Shown: one piece after another, positions 9,801 through 18,252 of the stretch
Layout of the letters: every line of letters begins with the position of its first letter
How positions within the stretch are numbered: the first letter of the stretch is position 1
Assembly (NCBI RefSeq): GCF_034087045.1
Contig: NZ_CP139247.1
Span: 4,056,001-4,120,000, forward strand
Source of the DNA: Chitinophaga sancti
Lineage (GTDB): Bacteria; Bacteroidota; Bacteroidia; Chitinophagales; Chitinophagaceae
Reading direction: 5' to 3'
DNA length: 64,000 nucleotides
Position numbers and translations under genes: made by a program
The notes under the pieces: generated by a model
What the model was told of the DNA's origin: nothing
What the model saw: the letters and a program-made list of their open reading frames with translations, nothing else
The model's database searches: none

Positions 9801-11062
9801 ACATGCAGGGATTGCGGGGTTAGTTTTTGCAGACCGGTATGTTCCGCGCCTACCCATATTAAACCGGAACGATCTGCGATTACGCTGAGCAGGTAATTTG
9901 TACTTAACCCATTGGGATTGTCTGGGTCGTATACAAAGCGCTGTACCTGCCTGTTGAGTTTATCAAAGCAATACAGACCGCCTCCATAGGTGGTGATCCA
10001 TACCTTGCCTTTGTGATCAGCTGCAAAAACATACCGGCAATCGTCAATGACCTTCATGACATTGGCAGGAATGAGGGAGATGCGCTGGCTGAATTCCTGT
10101 TCAGGATCGAAGTACCAGACATTGCCGGAATGGTTATTGACCCAAATGCCATGGTCCTGGTCTGTTTCTATATCGATATGACCGGGTATTTCTTCACCAA
10201 AGAGTTTTATGATAGAACTCAGTTGGTTTGATTTTAGATCTACTAATTGCAGGCCGTGCTGCTGGGTACCTAATAAGATCCGGTTATTGGCTAAAATAGC
10301 AGCATCTGTCAATGTCACGCCGGCAGGGAGGAAAGCTAAATCATTTTTCAGGGTTTGTTTTGTTGAAAGGTCATATATGATGAACCCCTGTTTTTTTATA
10401 AAATACAACTGCTGGTCCTTCGCTATTGCTTTAATAAAATTCCCTTCACAGATTTTTATCGCATTGCCCCGGGCATCCAGTTTATATAAATTCTTATCCG
10501 TACCTATCCATTGCTCATGTTGCGGGTCTTCAAATATAAAATGTACGGCACCCAGTGCGTATCTTTTGCCATTGTGCTGGCACCCGTTATTTTTACTGTA
10601 TAGCCATACTCCCTTTGAGGTTTCGTACAGATGATCATAGGTCAGGTCTGCGCTGTCTGGTATTACATTGACAAAACTCTCCTTTTTAGGATCAAAACAA
10701 TGATAATGTCCCTCTGTCGTCTTGACCCAGATAATCCCTGACTTATCTTCATACAATGACCGGATCCGATTGTCACTAATAGGAAGGGGTGCTCCCTGGT
10801 TCGTGCGGTAGACGGTAAACTTCCTGCCATCATACCGGTTCAACCCATTCAGGGTCCCTACCCAGATAAACCCTTTTTTGTCCTGGAGCAGACATCGCAC
10901 GGTATTCTGGGACAACCCGTCATGAGTGGTTAATTGTTCCAGCCTGATATTGCCGGACGGATCTGTATAAGGATGTATCGGGCCGGCCGACGAAAAGGAT
11001 AGCCCGGTTAACGACGGCCATAGAAAGCCGCATAACAAGAGGAAGTTTTGTTGCAGTCGCAT
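6857..11062 (-). CDS. Hybrid two-component system regulator of PUL 1 (propeller sensor, kinase, receiver, AraC)
   Basis: The protein has 1401 residues and a signal peptide (about 1-26). A periplasmic sensor of repeated two-component-regulator propeller blades (about 35-770) shows repeats such as DHTGRIWIGTTGGG and DAQGNLWVSTENG, followed by a Y_Y_Y domain (about 780-848, NLPPGKYTFKVRGTNDDG). One membrane helix (about 857-876) leads to HisKA with H907 in SHEFRTPLSLI, a HATPase with DNGIAI and GTGLGLSL, a receiver with D1198 in VCDVMLPEMSG, and a C-terminal AraC HTH (about 1295-1395, AEVAYKVGMNDPFYFSKCFK). Such one-protein signalling chains sense an oligosaccharide in the periplasm and activate adjacent PUL genes. 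It is divergent from the GH31 gene across about 240 bases. In the HATPase, DNGIAI replaces the usual DxGxGI glycine with Ala. Confidence 0.95.
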   Translation of the reverse strand: MRLQQNFLLLCGFLWPSLTGLSFSSAGPIHPYTDPSGNIRLEQLTTHDGLSQNTVRCLLQDKKGFIWVGTLNGLNRYDGRKFTVYRTNQGAPLPISDNRIRSLYEDKSGIIWVKTTEGHYHCFDPKKESFVNVIPDSADLTYDHLYETSKGVWLYSKNNGCQHNGKRYALGAVHFIFEDPQHEQWIGTDKNLYKLDARGNAIKICEGNFIKAIAKDQQLYFIKKQGFIIYDLSTKQTLKNDLAFLPAGVTLTDAAILANNRILLGTQQHGLQLVDLKSNQLSSIIKLFGEEIPGHIDIETDQDHGIWVNNHSGNVWYFDPEQEFSQRISLIPANVMKVIDDCRYVFAADHKGKVWITTYGGGLYCFDKLNRQVQRFVYDPDNPNGLSTNYLLSVIADRSGLIWVGAEHTGLQKLTPQSLHVTHIFPETQTPERYTTNGVKTIFEDSYHRIWVSTRNGALYLYNDHLEKIRSLEHLLPGQCANIYCITEDARGYLWIGTKGDGVYIVHRDSLQQKARHFLLPTGDNRLVYTIMQDRQQRMWVGTFGSGLYLATYNGGNSLEWKSFFHDGVNPVYVRCLMQDQQNQIWAGTNNGILVFNPDNLLAGQNNVTTYQAGLGSNEIKSLCEDHTGRIWIGTTGGGFSQFVRKKRKFINYTTEQGLSHDVVNSMLEDAQGNLWVSTENGLTRFNPEKSTFEVFYFANNALGNLFSEGACFKRENGQLLWGSMNGFYSFFPEQLKNGNGDAPVFLTGLSVAGNPVPLEESISTAKAITLEPGQKVFSISFASLAFRNPQQNKYTYILENYEDEWNAPSSYNVATYRNLPPGKYTFKVRGTNDDGTWSKHVARIQLIVLPPFWRSDIAIVGYLAFIICLIMGVRTVNKRIHRLQHAVTLEKELTEYKLNFFTDISHEFRTPLSLIVSAMEQLLPGKPAGKHLHIMQRQVAQLMRLADQLLDFRKIQHNKLQLQVQETEVIRFIEDICNGFTDLAAQKQITLNFQSNVDACMAWVDQGKLDKMLYNLLSNAHKFTPTGGRINLEVTVSNDLSIKVIDNGIAISEEKQHLVFQRFTQLTFSPTGTGLGLSLTKELVTLHKGEISFENNADAGVTFKINLPIHKQAYQADEIALQVVPKEPVIPFIDDTDTSAIPQPSSRYNVLIIEDNADIAAYLATTLGRYFHIDTAANGREGLEQAIAQSPDLIVCDVMLPEMSGLDITHKIRSEFQTCHIPVILLTALSSGEHQLQGINAGADAYITKPFSTRFLLTTIIRIIEQREKIRKRFANDPGFFAVHISENEADQQFLDKINVIIEKNLDNAQFSVDDFALSMKMGRTLFYKKVKGLTGYSPNEYIRLVRVKKAAELLNTGEYTVAEVAYKVGMNDPFYFSKCFKTQFGVPPSVHLKKVKAAG

Positions 11063-11267
11063 AACGTTTTTCTTTGCCGGCCTCGGTGGAAATAACCGGA
11101 TGGAATTTATAAAGCGTGAAATCAGTTCGTATGAGCAATATAAAAAAATAACCCTTACTCATTATCCTATAGTGTCTTAGCAACACTTTTTCGCACATTT
11201 TTCCATCCTTTTGTCAATTTATCCATGCCGCTGACCACATATTTACAGGATTTACTACAATAATCCA

Positions 11268-11298
11268 TTGCACAATATTGATATAGGAGATAGATTTG
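11268..11298 (+). promoter_or_regulatory. Bacteroidota-type promoter for the GH31 / GH2-esterase operon
   Basis: TTG at 11268-11270, a 20-base spacer and TAGATTTG at 11291-11298 match the TTTG/TAnnTTTG consensus well. The -7 element ends only five bases before the ATG at 11304, so a transcript would have almost no leader. It is in the divergent spacer facing the hybrid regulator. Confidence 0.45.
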
Positions 11299-11303
11299 AG
11301 GGT

Positions 11304-13625
11304 ATGATCAGGTCAATAGTTACGATTATTTGTTTGTATGTGATAATGCCGGCCCGGGCACAGCAATTTACCCGGCTACAGCATGCATTTCAAATTCACA
11401 CCGCTACGCAATCCTTTCAGCTGGAATTTTGTACACCGTCCATGTTCAGGGTCAGCTATGGGGTGCCTTTCAAAGAGTCATTGATGGTGAACAGGTACGA
11501 CTGGGATAGTGTGGATGTACGGGTCAATAGCGAGGGGGGCAGGCTGGAACTCAGCACTGCCAGTCTTCGGCTCATCATCAGTGCTGCCGGCCACCTGGAA
11601 GTCTATTCCTCCAATGGTCAGCTCCTTTCTTCCGAAAAAAACGCAGATTCCCTTGGGGTGAAAAAGGTGCTTCAATCCGATGAGCACTTCTTTGGTTTTG
11701 GGGAGCGGATGGACTTCCTGGATCAGCGCGGTAAGAAAGTACAAATGGAAGTAGGCAGGGGAAAAGAGAAGCCACATATCGTGGGTGCTTACAATGTGCT
11801 GCAGGCGAATTATAGTCCGGTACCTTTCTTCATGAGTACGAAAGGCTACGGCATTTTCCTGCATACCACCTATAATTCCACCTGGGATATGGGAAATACG
11901 GAATCAGATGCATATAGCTTTTCTGCCGCTCAGGGGCCGCTGGAATATTATTTTATATATGGCCCTCAGTTTACGGGGATACTGGATCTGTATACCCGGT
12001 TGACCGGCAAGTCGCCCTTACTGCCACAATTTGCCCTCGGTCTGCATGTGGGCACTTATAGTGGAGGTACCTGGGGGCATGAGGAACTGACTTCTGCTGC
12101 GTATGTGATTGAACTGGCCCGCAGATTTAGAAAAATGGGTATTCCTGTAGATATCCTCTTCCTGGATTCTACATGGAGACAGTTTGGAAAGAATGGGGGA
12201 AAGGGGGCTACTTCTTTTGAATGGAGAGAGACCTTTCATAACCCGAAAGCGATGTTCGACACCCTGTATAGTTTGCATTACAACATGGTGGGGCTGCACA
12301 TTCGCCCAAGGATAGACAATGGCACCCGGTTTAAATTGTTAGACACGGCCAGAGAATTACATTATACCTACCCGGAGGCTAATAATCCCGGTGAGTTCAT
12401 CAACTACTTTGATACTGCTGCTGTGAGCTGGTGGTGGAACCATGCAGCGATGAAAGTGGCGGCAATAGGAGCACGGTTCTTCAAAACAGATGAAGGCAGT
12501 GCCTTTGGTGCGCTGGCCAATGAAAGTGCGAAGACTGGTCCCGGTGGCCCTGAAGCACAGCGATTACATAATGTATTTCCCATAGCATATGCGAAGGCGG
12601 CGTACGAACAGTTTGGGGCTTACAACCAGCTGCGTGGTTTGAACCAGACCCGCGAAGGGTATGCGGGTATTCAGCGATTCCCTTTCATCTTTGCGGGTGA
12701 CTGGCCCAGTCAATGGCAGTACTTTGGTCCTGTGATCAAAGCAGGTTTGAATATAGGAGTATCTGGCGTAGGTTACTGGGCGCATTGTATGGGTGGTTTT
12801 GAGCAACCTGCAGATCCTGAGTTGTATATTCGCTGGGTGCAGTTTGGTATGCTGAGTCCTGTCGCTTTATTATTCGGGATGGATCATCCTGGTTATAAAG
12901 AACCCTGGCGCTATGGGAAGGAGGCGACGGATATTTTTAAGCAATATGATGAACTGAGATATAGTCTGCTGCCTTACCTTTATAGCGCCAGCTATCATCA
13001 GTATAAAACAGGTACGCCCATTATGCAGGCCCTTGTACTGGCATACCAGGATGATGTGAATGTATACAACATCACAGATCAATACCTATTAGGAGAGCAT
13101 ATCATGGTATGTCCAGTGACGGAAAAAGGCGCTGCAACAAGAGTTGTTTATCTGCCAAAAGGCGAATGGATCGACTACTGGACAGGCAAACATTACGATG
13201 GTAAAAGTTACCTGAATGCCGTATGCCCGCTCGACAAAGTACCTATCTTCATCAAAGCAGGCGGTATTATCCCGAAACAACAGGTTGTACAGTACGTAGG
13301 CCAGCGTGTGATAGACAACGTGATACTGGAAGTTTACCCGGGCATAGGCAGTACCGACCTATATACTGATGATGGCAAAAGCCTGCAATACCAGCAGGGG
13401 ATCTGTTCCATTACCCACATAGATCAGCGGACAGAGAATGGCGGCTGCCGCATACACATCAGTGCTCCTGAAGGGAAATATAATTCTCCCACCAAAACCT
13501 TTACCCTCAGGGTGCATGTAGAGAAAGCTCCTGCCAATGGCAAAGGAAAATACGATGCTACCCATCAGGTATATACGATTGAAGGCATCGATGCTACCAA
13601 AGAAAATACGATAGTCATCAACTGA
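11304..13625 (+). CDS. GH31 alpha-glycosidase, YicI-like (alpha-xylosidase or alpha-glucosidase)
   Basis: I use ATG 11304 because it gives a signal peptide (MIRSIVTIICLYVIMPARAQ); an upstream TTG at 11268 would bury that signal. The 773-residue product has the N-terminal GH31 beta-sandwich (about 30-230, FGFGERMDFLDQRGKK) and a catalytic barrel (about 240-590). The nucleophile D396 is in FFKTDEGSAFG, close to the KTDFGE of YicI-type alpha-xylosidases, and the acid/base D466 is in FAGDWPSQW, 70 residues on, a normal spacing. C-terminal beta domains follow (KAGGIIPKQ). It should remove alpha-linked xylose or glucose from oligosaccharides in the periplasm. It is the first gene of an operon with the GH2-esterase, with one base between them, and is divergent from the PUL 1 regulator. 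Specificity between xylose and glucose is not decidable by eye. Confidence 0.88.
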   Translation: MIRSIVTIICLYVIMPARAQQFTRLQHAFQIHTATQSFQLEFCTPSMFRVSYGVPFKESLMVNRYDWDSVDVRVNSEGGRLELSTASLRLIISAAGHLEVYSSNGQLLSSEKNADSLGVKKVLQSDEHFFGFGERMDFLDQRGKKVQMEVGRGKEKPHIVGAYNVLQANYSPVPFFMSTKGYGIFLHTTYNSTWDMGNTESDAYSFSAAQGPLEYYFIYGPQFTGILDLYTRLTGKSPLLPQFALGLHVGTYSGGTWGHEELTSAAYVIELARRFRKMGIPVDILFLDSTWRQFGKNGGKGATSFEWRETFHNPKAMFDTLYSLHYNMVGLHIRPRIDNGTRFKLLDTARELHYTYPEANNPGEFINYFDTAAVSWWWNHAAMKVAAIGARFFKTDEGSAFGALANESAKTGPGGPEAQRLHNVFPIAYAKAAYEQFGAYNQLRGLNQTREGYAGIQRFPFIFAGDWPSQWQYFGPVIKAGLNIGVSGVGYWAHCMGGFEQPADPELYIRWVQFGMLSPVALLFGMDHPGYKEPWRYGKEATDIFKQYDELRYSLLPYLYSASYHQYKTGTPIMQALVLAYQDDVNVYNITDQYLLGEHIMVCPVTEKGAATRVVYLPKGEWIDYWTGKHYDGKSYLNAVCPLDKVPIFIKAGGIIPKQQVVQYVGQRVIDNVILEVYPGIGSTDLYTDDGKSLQYQQGICSITHIDQRTENGGCRIHISAPEGKYNSPTKTFTLRVHVEKAPANGKGKYDATHQVYTIEGIDATKENTIVIN

Positions 13626-13626
13626 T

Positions 13627-16600
13627 ATGAAACAAACAGGATTGATAGCACTGCTGCTAGGCTGTATGCTGTCTGCAAAATCACAAACGATTTCCCTGAA
13701 GGGAGAATGGCAGTTCACCACCGACTCTGCCGGACAATGGAGTACCGTAAAATTGCCGGGCTCTATGCTGGAAAATAATAAAGGGGAGGAGGTGTCGGTG
13801 AATACACGGTGGACAGGGAGTATCTATGATAGCTCCTGGTACTTCAATCCTGAAATGGCGAAATACCGGGTGCCGGGGAATATTAAGTTTCCATTCTGGC
13901 TCACGCCGGCGAAGACGTATGTAGGGCCGGCATGGTATAAGAAGGTGGTGGATATTCCGGCAGAATACGCGGATCGCAGAATTACATTTACGATGGAAAG
14001 GCCGCACTGGGAAACAGTGGTGTATGTAGATGGACAACGGGCCGGGATGCAGAATAGTATGAGTGCACCGCATGTGTATGTTCTGTCCGGGTTATTAAGT
14101 CCGGGGAGGCATACGATATTAGTGCGGATTGATAATAGGATTAAGGAGATTAATGTAGGGCCGGATTCACATAGTCTGACGGATCATACGCAGGGGAATT
14201 GGAATGGAACGATTGGGAAGTTGGAGTTGAATGCGGGAGGGATGGTGTGGATGGAGGATGTGCAGGTGTATCCGGATGTGAAGCATCATATTGCCAGGTT
14301 GAAATTGTTAATTGGCAAAAAGGGAAATTCACCTGTAGCTGGTCAATTTTTAATTACAGCAAAGAGTGAAAATATTAAAGCCCCTTTGAAGGAAATTCCA
14401 TTAAAAGAAGTTCCTTTTCAACTGAGTAAAGATACCACTGCTATTGTGATTGATTATCCAATGGGCAATGATGTATTATTGTGGGATGAGTTCCATCCTG
14501 ATCTGTATGATTTAAAGATTCAAATGAAACCTGTTGAAGGAGAAGCCAGTACTAAAAATGTCACCTTCGGTATGCGGGAATTCAAAATTGCAGATACCCG
14601 GTTTTTCATAAACGGGAAACCTGTATTTCTGCGTGGCACAGTAGACAATGCTGTCTTTCCTTTAACAGGCTATCCACCTATGGATGAAGCAAGTTGGATA
14701 CGCATCTTTCAGAAAGCAAAATCATACGGCCTCAATCACATGCGCTTTCATTCCTGGTGCCCACCAGAAGCCGCTTTCAGTGCAGCAGACAAAGTTGGTT
14801 TTTACCTGCAACCGGAAGGGCCCAGCTGGGCGAACCATGGTACTTCTTTAGGAGATGGCTTACCTGTAGATCAATATATTTATGATGAGACGAACCGAAT
14901 TGCAAAAGCATATGGTAACTACGCCTCTTTTTGTATGCTGGCGTATGGCAATGAACCTAAAGGTGGTCACCAGGTAGATTACCTCACACAGTTTATTGCT
15001 TATTGGAAAGAGAAGGATAGCAGAAGGGTATATACTGGCGCTTCTGTAGGTAATAGCTGGCCATTGGTGCCGGATAATGAATACATGGTGAAGGCCGGCG
15101 CCCGTGGTTTACGCTGGTCCACTTTGCCGGGTAGTGATTTTGATTACTATGATCGCATCAGGGATTTTCATGTGCCTTATGTGAGTCATGAAATGGGGCA
15201 GTGGTGTGTATATCCCGACTTTACTGAAATATCTAAATATGCAGGTGTATACAAAGCAAAGAACTTTGAGATATTCCGTGATCAGCTCACAGCGCATCAT
15301 ATGGGTGCGCAGGCACATGATTTCTTTATGGCTTCCGGAAAATTGCAGGTGTTATGTTATAAAGCAGAAATAGAGGCAGCTTTACGTACACCGGGTTTAG
15401 CGGGTATTCAGTTATTATCCATCAATGATTATCCGGGACAGGGTACCGCATTGGTAGGTGTATTGGATCCGTTCTGGAATGATAAGCCTTATATCAGTGA
15501 CAAAGAATGGCGGCACTTTTGTAGTCCGACAGTACTGCTGGCGAGGATAAAGAAATTTGTATACACCAGTAACGATACTTTGCATGCAGCTATATCTGTA
15601 ACGAACTTTGGAGAGAAAGCCTTATCGGCGACGCACCCTCTCTGGAAGGTAAAAGACAAAACCGGTAAGATATTGCAGCAAGGTACATTCCCGGTCACAG
15701 ATATTCCATTGGGTGATAATATCCCTTTAGGTGATTTACATCTGCCTTTAAAATTTACAGGAAATATCAGTGTGGAAATTAGTCTCGATGGTACGGAAAT
15801 CAGCAACAGCTGGCAGTTATGGGTATATACGCCTACATTGGATATTTCTGAAAAAGGTATTTATGTTTGCGATACATTGGATGCTGCTGCACAAAAGGTA
15901 TTGCAGGATGGTGGAAAGGTATTGTTGCTGGCAGCAGGAAAGGTACAACAGGGCAAAGAGGTAGTACAGAGTTTTACACCTGTATTCTGGAATACCTCCT
16001 GGTTCAAGATGCGCCCGCCACATACATTAGGCATCTTATGTAATCCTACACATCCTGTATTTGCAGATTTTCCTACAGACTATTATAGCAACTATCAATG
16101 GTGGGAGCTGGTGAATAATACACAGGTCATGGAGCTGTCTGACTTCCCTGCTACTTTGACACCATTGGTACAGAATATAGATACCTGGTTCCTGAACAGG
16201 CGATTGGGAATGATCGTGGAAGCGAAAGTAGGGAAGGGAAGATTGATCATCAGTAGTATTGATCTGAATAAAGAAGGAATAGTCACCCGCCAGCTGAAGT
16301 ATAGTTTATTGAAGTATATGCAGTCTGCCAACTTCAAACCAGCTGTAGATGTGAAGCTGCCTGTGATACAGGAATTGTTCAGACCGGGTGCATCAAAGAA
16401 AGTAAACCTGTATACGAAGGATAGTCCGGATGAATTGAAGCCTACTGCTTTACGGTTACCTGCCGTAGTAGGCGATCACATGGTATTACAGCAAAATGCG
16501 GATGTAAACATATGGGGATGGGGCATAGCTGGTGATAAGGTGACAATCCGGAATAGCTGGGATAATAAAACTATTGCGACCACGGTGGGTAAAGATGGCC

Positions 16601-17925
16601 GCTGGCAGGCAGTACTGCCTACTGCCAAAGCAGGGGGGCCGTATACACTGGCGATAAATAATATACGGTTATCTGATATTTATTTGGGGGAAGTGTGGTT
16701 GTGTTCCGGGCAATCAAATATGGATATGACGGTAGCACGCGAGGATCGCTATTGGTGTGGCGTGTACAATGAAGCAGCGGAAGTTGCGGCAGCCAATTAC
16801 CCATTGATCCGTGTTTTTGATACCGACTTTACGCCAACTGATACCATTCAAACGGATGTAAAAGGCAAGTGGGAAATTTGTTCACCGGCTACAGTAGGTC
16901 ACTTCTCTGCCGCCGCGTATTTCTTTGCAAGGCATTTGCAACAGCAGCTGCAGGTACCGATAGGTTTGCTCACCACTGCTTATGGTGGCAGTACGGCAGA
17001 AGCGTGGGTAAGTAGAAAAGAATTAGCTGCCCATAACTTCCAGTATTTATTAGATGCGTATGCGCAGAAAAAGGCCGTGTATGATACCAGCTTTGTAGCG
17101 CGTGCAAAATATAAAACAGCGATGGAGCGCTGGAATGCAGATGCGGCTATCGCAAAGGCGGAGCATAAAGATCCTCCCCGGAATCCAAAAGATCCTGACC
17201 CTGAGCACGATCAGCATAGTCCTGCTGTATTGTACAATGGGATGGTAGCGCCATTGATACCTTATACCATTAAAGGAGCTATCTGGTACCAGGGAGAGTC
17301 CAATGCCAACAATCCAAACATATACCGCTCTTTGATGGAGACATTGGTAACCAGTTGGAGAGCTGAGTGGCATCAGGGAGATTTTCCTTTCTATTATGTG
17401 CAGTTAGCGAACTATGGCAAACCAGATTCATTGCCTGTGAGAGAAAATGGAACCGTGTTGATCAGACAGGCACAGCTGGAAAATTTAAGCATTCCAAATA
17501 GTGGGATGGCAGTGGCGATAGATAATGCGAATCCGGAAGATCCGGGGAATATACATCCGAAGAATAAGCAGGAGATAGGGTTGCGGTTAGCGTTAATTGC
17601 TGATGCAAAAGTGTATCATAAAGAGGTGGCCTATAGTGGCCCGGTATTTTCAAAAATGGAAGTACAGGGCAAACAGATCAGGTTATATTTTGAACATACA
17701 GATGGAGGGCTGATGGCAAAAGGTGATACATTGAAAGGGTTTGCGATAGCAGGTGCAGATCAGCATTTTGTATTTGCAAATGCACGGATTGATGGGAATA
17801 CGGTGATTGTATCAGCACCAGCGATTTCAAAACCCACAATAGTAAGATATGGATGGGCCGGCAACCCTGCCACAAATTTATATAACAAGGCAGGTTTGCC
17901 TGCGAGTCCGTTCAAAACAGATTAA
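13627..17925 (+). CDS. Fusion of a GH2-type glycosidase and an SGNH sialate-O-acetylesterase-like (CE20-type) esterase
   Basis: The protein has 1432 residues with a signal peptide (about 1-20). The first part has GH2 architecture: a jelly-roll (about 25-200, LKGEWQFTTDSAGQW), an Ig-like domain (about 210-320) and a barrel (about 320-640). The putative acid/base is E443 in AYGNEPKGG and the nucleophile is E522 in VSHEMGQW. After a beta/flavodoxin-like linker (about 650-940) comes an SGNH esterase (about 945-1432). Its nucleophile S1027 is in CSGQSNMDMT, it has the block IWYQGESNANNP, and H1310 is in PGNIHPKNK, all typical of sialate O-acetylesterases and CE20 xyloglucan acetylesterases. One polypeptide may thus deacetylate and cut the same side chain. 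It starts one base after the GH31 stop codon and ends before a strong terminator. The GH2 specificity (galactosidase, glucuronidase or other) is unknown. Confidence 0.88.
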   Translation: MKQTGLIALLLGCMLSAKSQTISLKGEWQFTTDSAGQWSTVKLPGSMLENNKGEEVSVNTRWTGSIYDSSWYFNPEMAKYRVPGNIKFPFWLTPAKTYVGPAWYKKVVDIPAEYADRRITFTMERPHWETVVYVDGQRAGMQNSMSAPHVYVLSGLLSPGRHTILVRIDNRIKEINVGPDSHSLTDHTQGNWNGTIGKLELNAGGMVWMEDVQVYPDVKHHIARLKLLIGKKGNSPVAGQFLITAKSENIKAPLKEIPLKEVPFQLSKDTTAIVIDYPMGNDVLLWDEFHPDLYDLKIQMKPVEGEASTKNVTFGMREFKIADTRFFINGKPVFLRGTVDNAVFPLTGYPPMDEASWIRIFQKAKSYGLNHMRFHSWCPPEAAFSAADKVGFYLQPEGPSWANHGTSLGDGLPVDQYIYDETNRIAKAYGNYASFCMLAYGNEPKGGHQVDYLTQFIAYWKEKDSRRVYTGASVGNSWPLVPDNEYMVKAGARGLRWSTLPGSDFDYYDRIRDFHVPYVSHEMGQWCVYPDFTEISKYAGVYKAKNFEIFRDQLTAHHMGAQAHDFFMASGKLQVLCYKAEIEAALRTPGLAGIQLLSINDYPGQGTALVGVLDPFWNDKPYISDKEWRHFCSPTVLLARIKKFVYTSNDTLHAAISVTNFGEKALSATHPLWKVKDKTGKILQQGTFPVTDIPLGDNIPLGDLHLPLKFTGNISVEISLDGTEISNSWQLWVYTPTLDISEKGIYVCDTLDAAAQKVLQDGGKVLLLAAGKVQQGKEVVQSFTPVFWNTSWFKMRPPHTLGILCNPTHPVFADFPTDYYSNYQWWELVNNTQVMELSDFPATLTPLVQNIDTWFLNRRLGMIVEAKVGKGRLIISSIDLNKEGIVTRQLKYSLLKYMQSANFKPAVDVKLPVIQELFRPGASKKVNLYTKDSPDELKPTALRLPAVVGDHMVLQQNADVNIWGWGIAGDKVTIRNSWDNKTIATTVGKDGRWQAVLPTAKAGGPYTLAINNIRLSDIYLGEVWLCSGQSNMDMTVAREDRYWCGVYNEAAEVAAANYPLIRVFDTDFTPTDTIQTDVKGKWEICSPATVGHFSAAAYFFARHLQQQLQVPIGLLTTAYGGSTAEAWVSRKELAAHNFQYLLDAYAQKKAVYDTSFVARAKYKTAMERWNADAAIAKAEHKDPPRNPKDPDPEHDQHSPAVLYNGMVAPLIPYTIKGAIWYQGESNANNPNIYRSLMETLVTSWRAEWHQGDFPFYYVQLANYGKPDSLPVRENGTVLIRQAQLENLSIPNSGMAVAIDNANPEDPGNIHPKNKQEIGLRLALIADAKVYHKEVAYSGPVFSKMEVQGKQIRLYFEHTDGGLMAKGDTLKGFAIAGADQHFVFANARIDGNTVIVSAPAISKPTIVRYGWAGNPATNLYNKAGLPASPFKTD

Positions 17926-18000
17926 TACAGCGTCTGCCTTTTAGCCGGCCGTGGGCCCACACCACCGTCCTCCGCAGCCTCACGTCGCCTCGCCGCCCGC

Positions 18001-18037
18001 AAAAAAAAGCTTCTGCCGAAGGCAGAAGCTTTTTTTT
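18001..18037 (+). terminator. Strong terminator after the GH2-esterase gene
   Basis: A perfect 17-bp stem joins 18001-18017 (A-run then GCTTCTGCC) to 18021-18037 (GGCAGAAGC then T-run) with a three-base loop GAA. Both sides end in eight A or T, so it could work in either direction. It separates the enzyme operon from SusC/SusD. Confidence 0.9.
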
Positions 18038-18080
18038 GCCAACAGATACCAGATTTTCCATCAAATAGTACAATCCTCCA

Positions 18081-18111
18081 TTGTTCTCCCCTTTCCATGC
18101 CTCTATTTTTA
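18081..18111 (+). promoter_or_regulatory. Possible promoter for the small ORF and SusC/SusD
   Basis: TTG at 18081-18083, a 20-base spacer and TATTTTTA at 18104-18111 resemble TTTG/TAnnTTTG with an imperfect -7 element. It lies after the terminator, where a new start is needed, and only four bases before the ATG of the small ORF at 18116. Confidence 0.35.
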
Positions 18112-18115
18112 TCCC

Positions 18116-18232
18116 ATGGAATCGCATTACCAGCAACAACGGCTCGCGCGTCTTAAACGTTTAGAAAAACTATTGCTCATTCTCATCATATCGGCTACCG
18201 CACTGGTAGCATGGTTATTCTTTTTCAATTAG
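18116..18232 (+). CDS. Possible 38-residue single-helix membrane protein
   Basis: The frame starts at ATG 18116 and ends at TAG 18230-18232. Residues 1-18 are polar and basic (MESHYQQQRLARLKRLEK) and residues 19-37 form one uninterrupted hydrophobic helix (LLLILIISATALVAWLFFF). A basic N-terminus followed by one helix is the pattern of a small inner-membrane protein with the N-terminus in the cytoplasm. It lies 20 bases before the SusC start on the same strand, so it would be the first gene of the SusC/SusD transcript. No family is recognised and no clear ribosome-binding site is visible. It could also be a chance frame in the SusC leader; the clean charge and hydrophobicity split is the only support. 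Confidence 0.45.
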   Translation: MESHYQQQRLARLKRLEKLLLILIISATALVAWLFFFN

Positions 18233-18252
18233 TATCAACCAACGAAAGCGTT

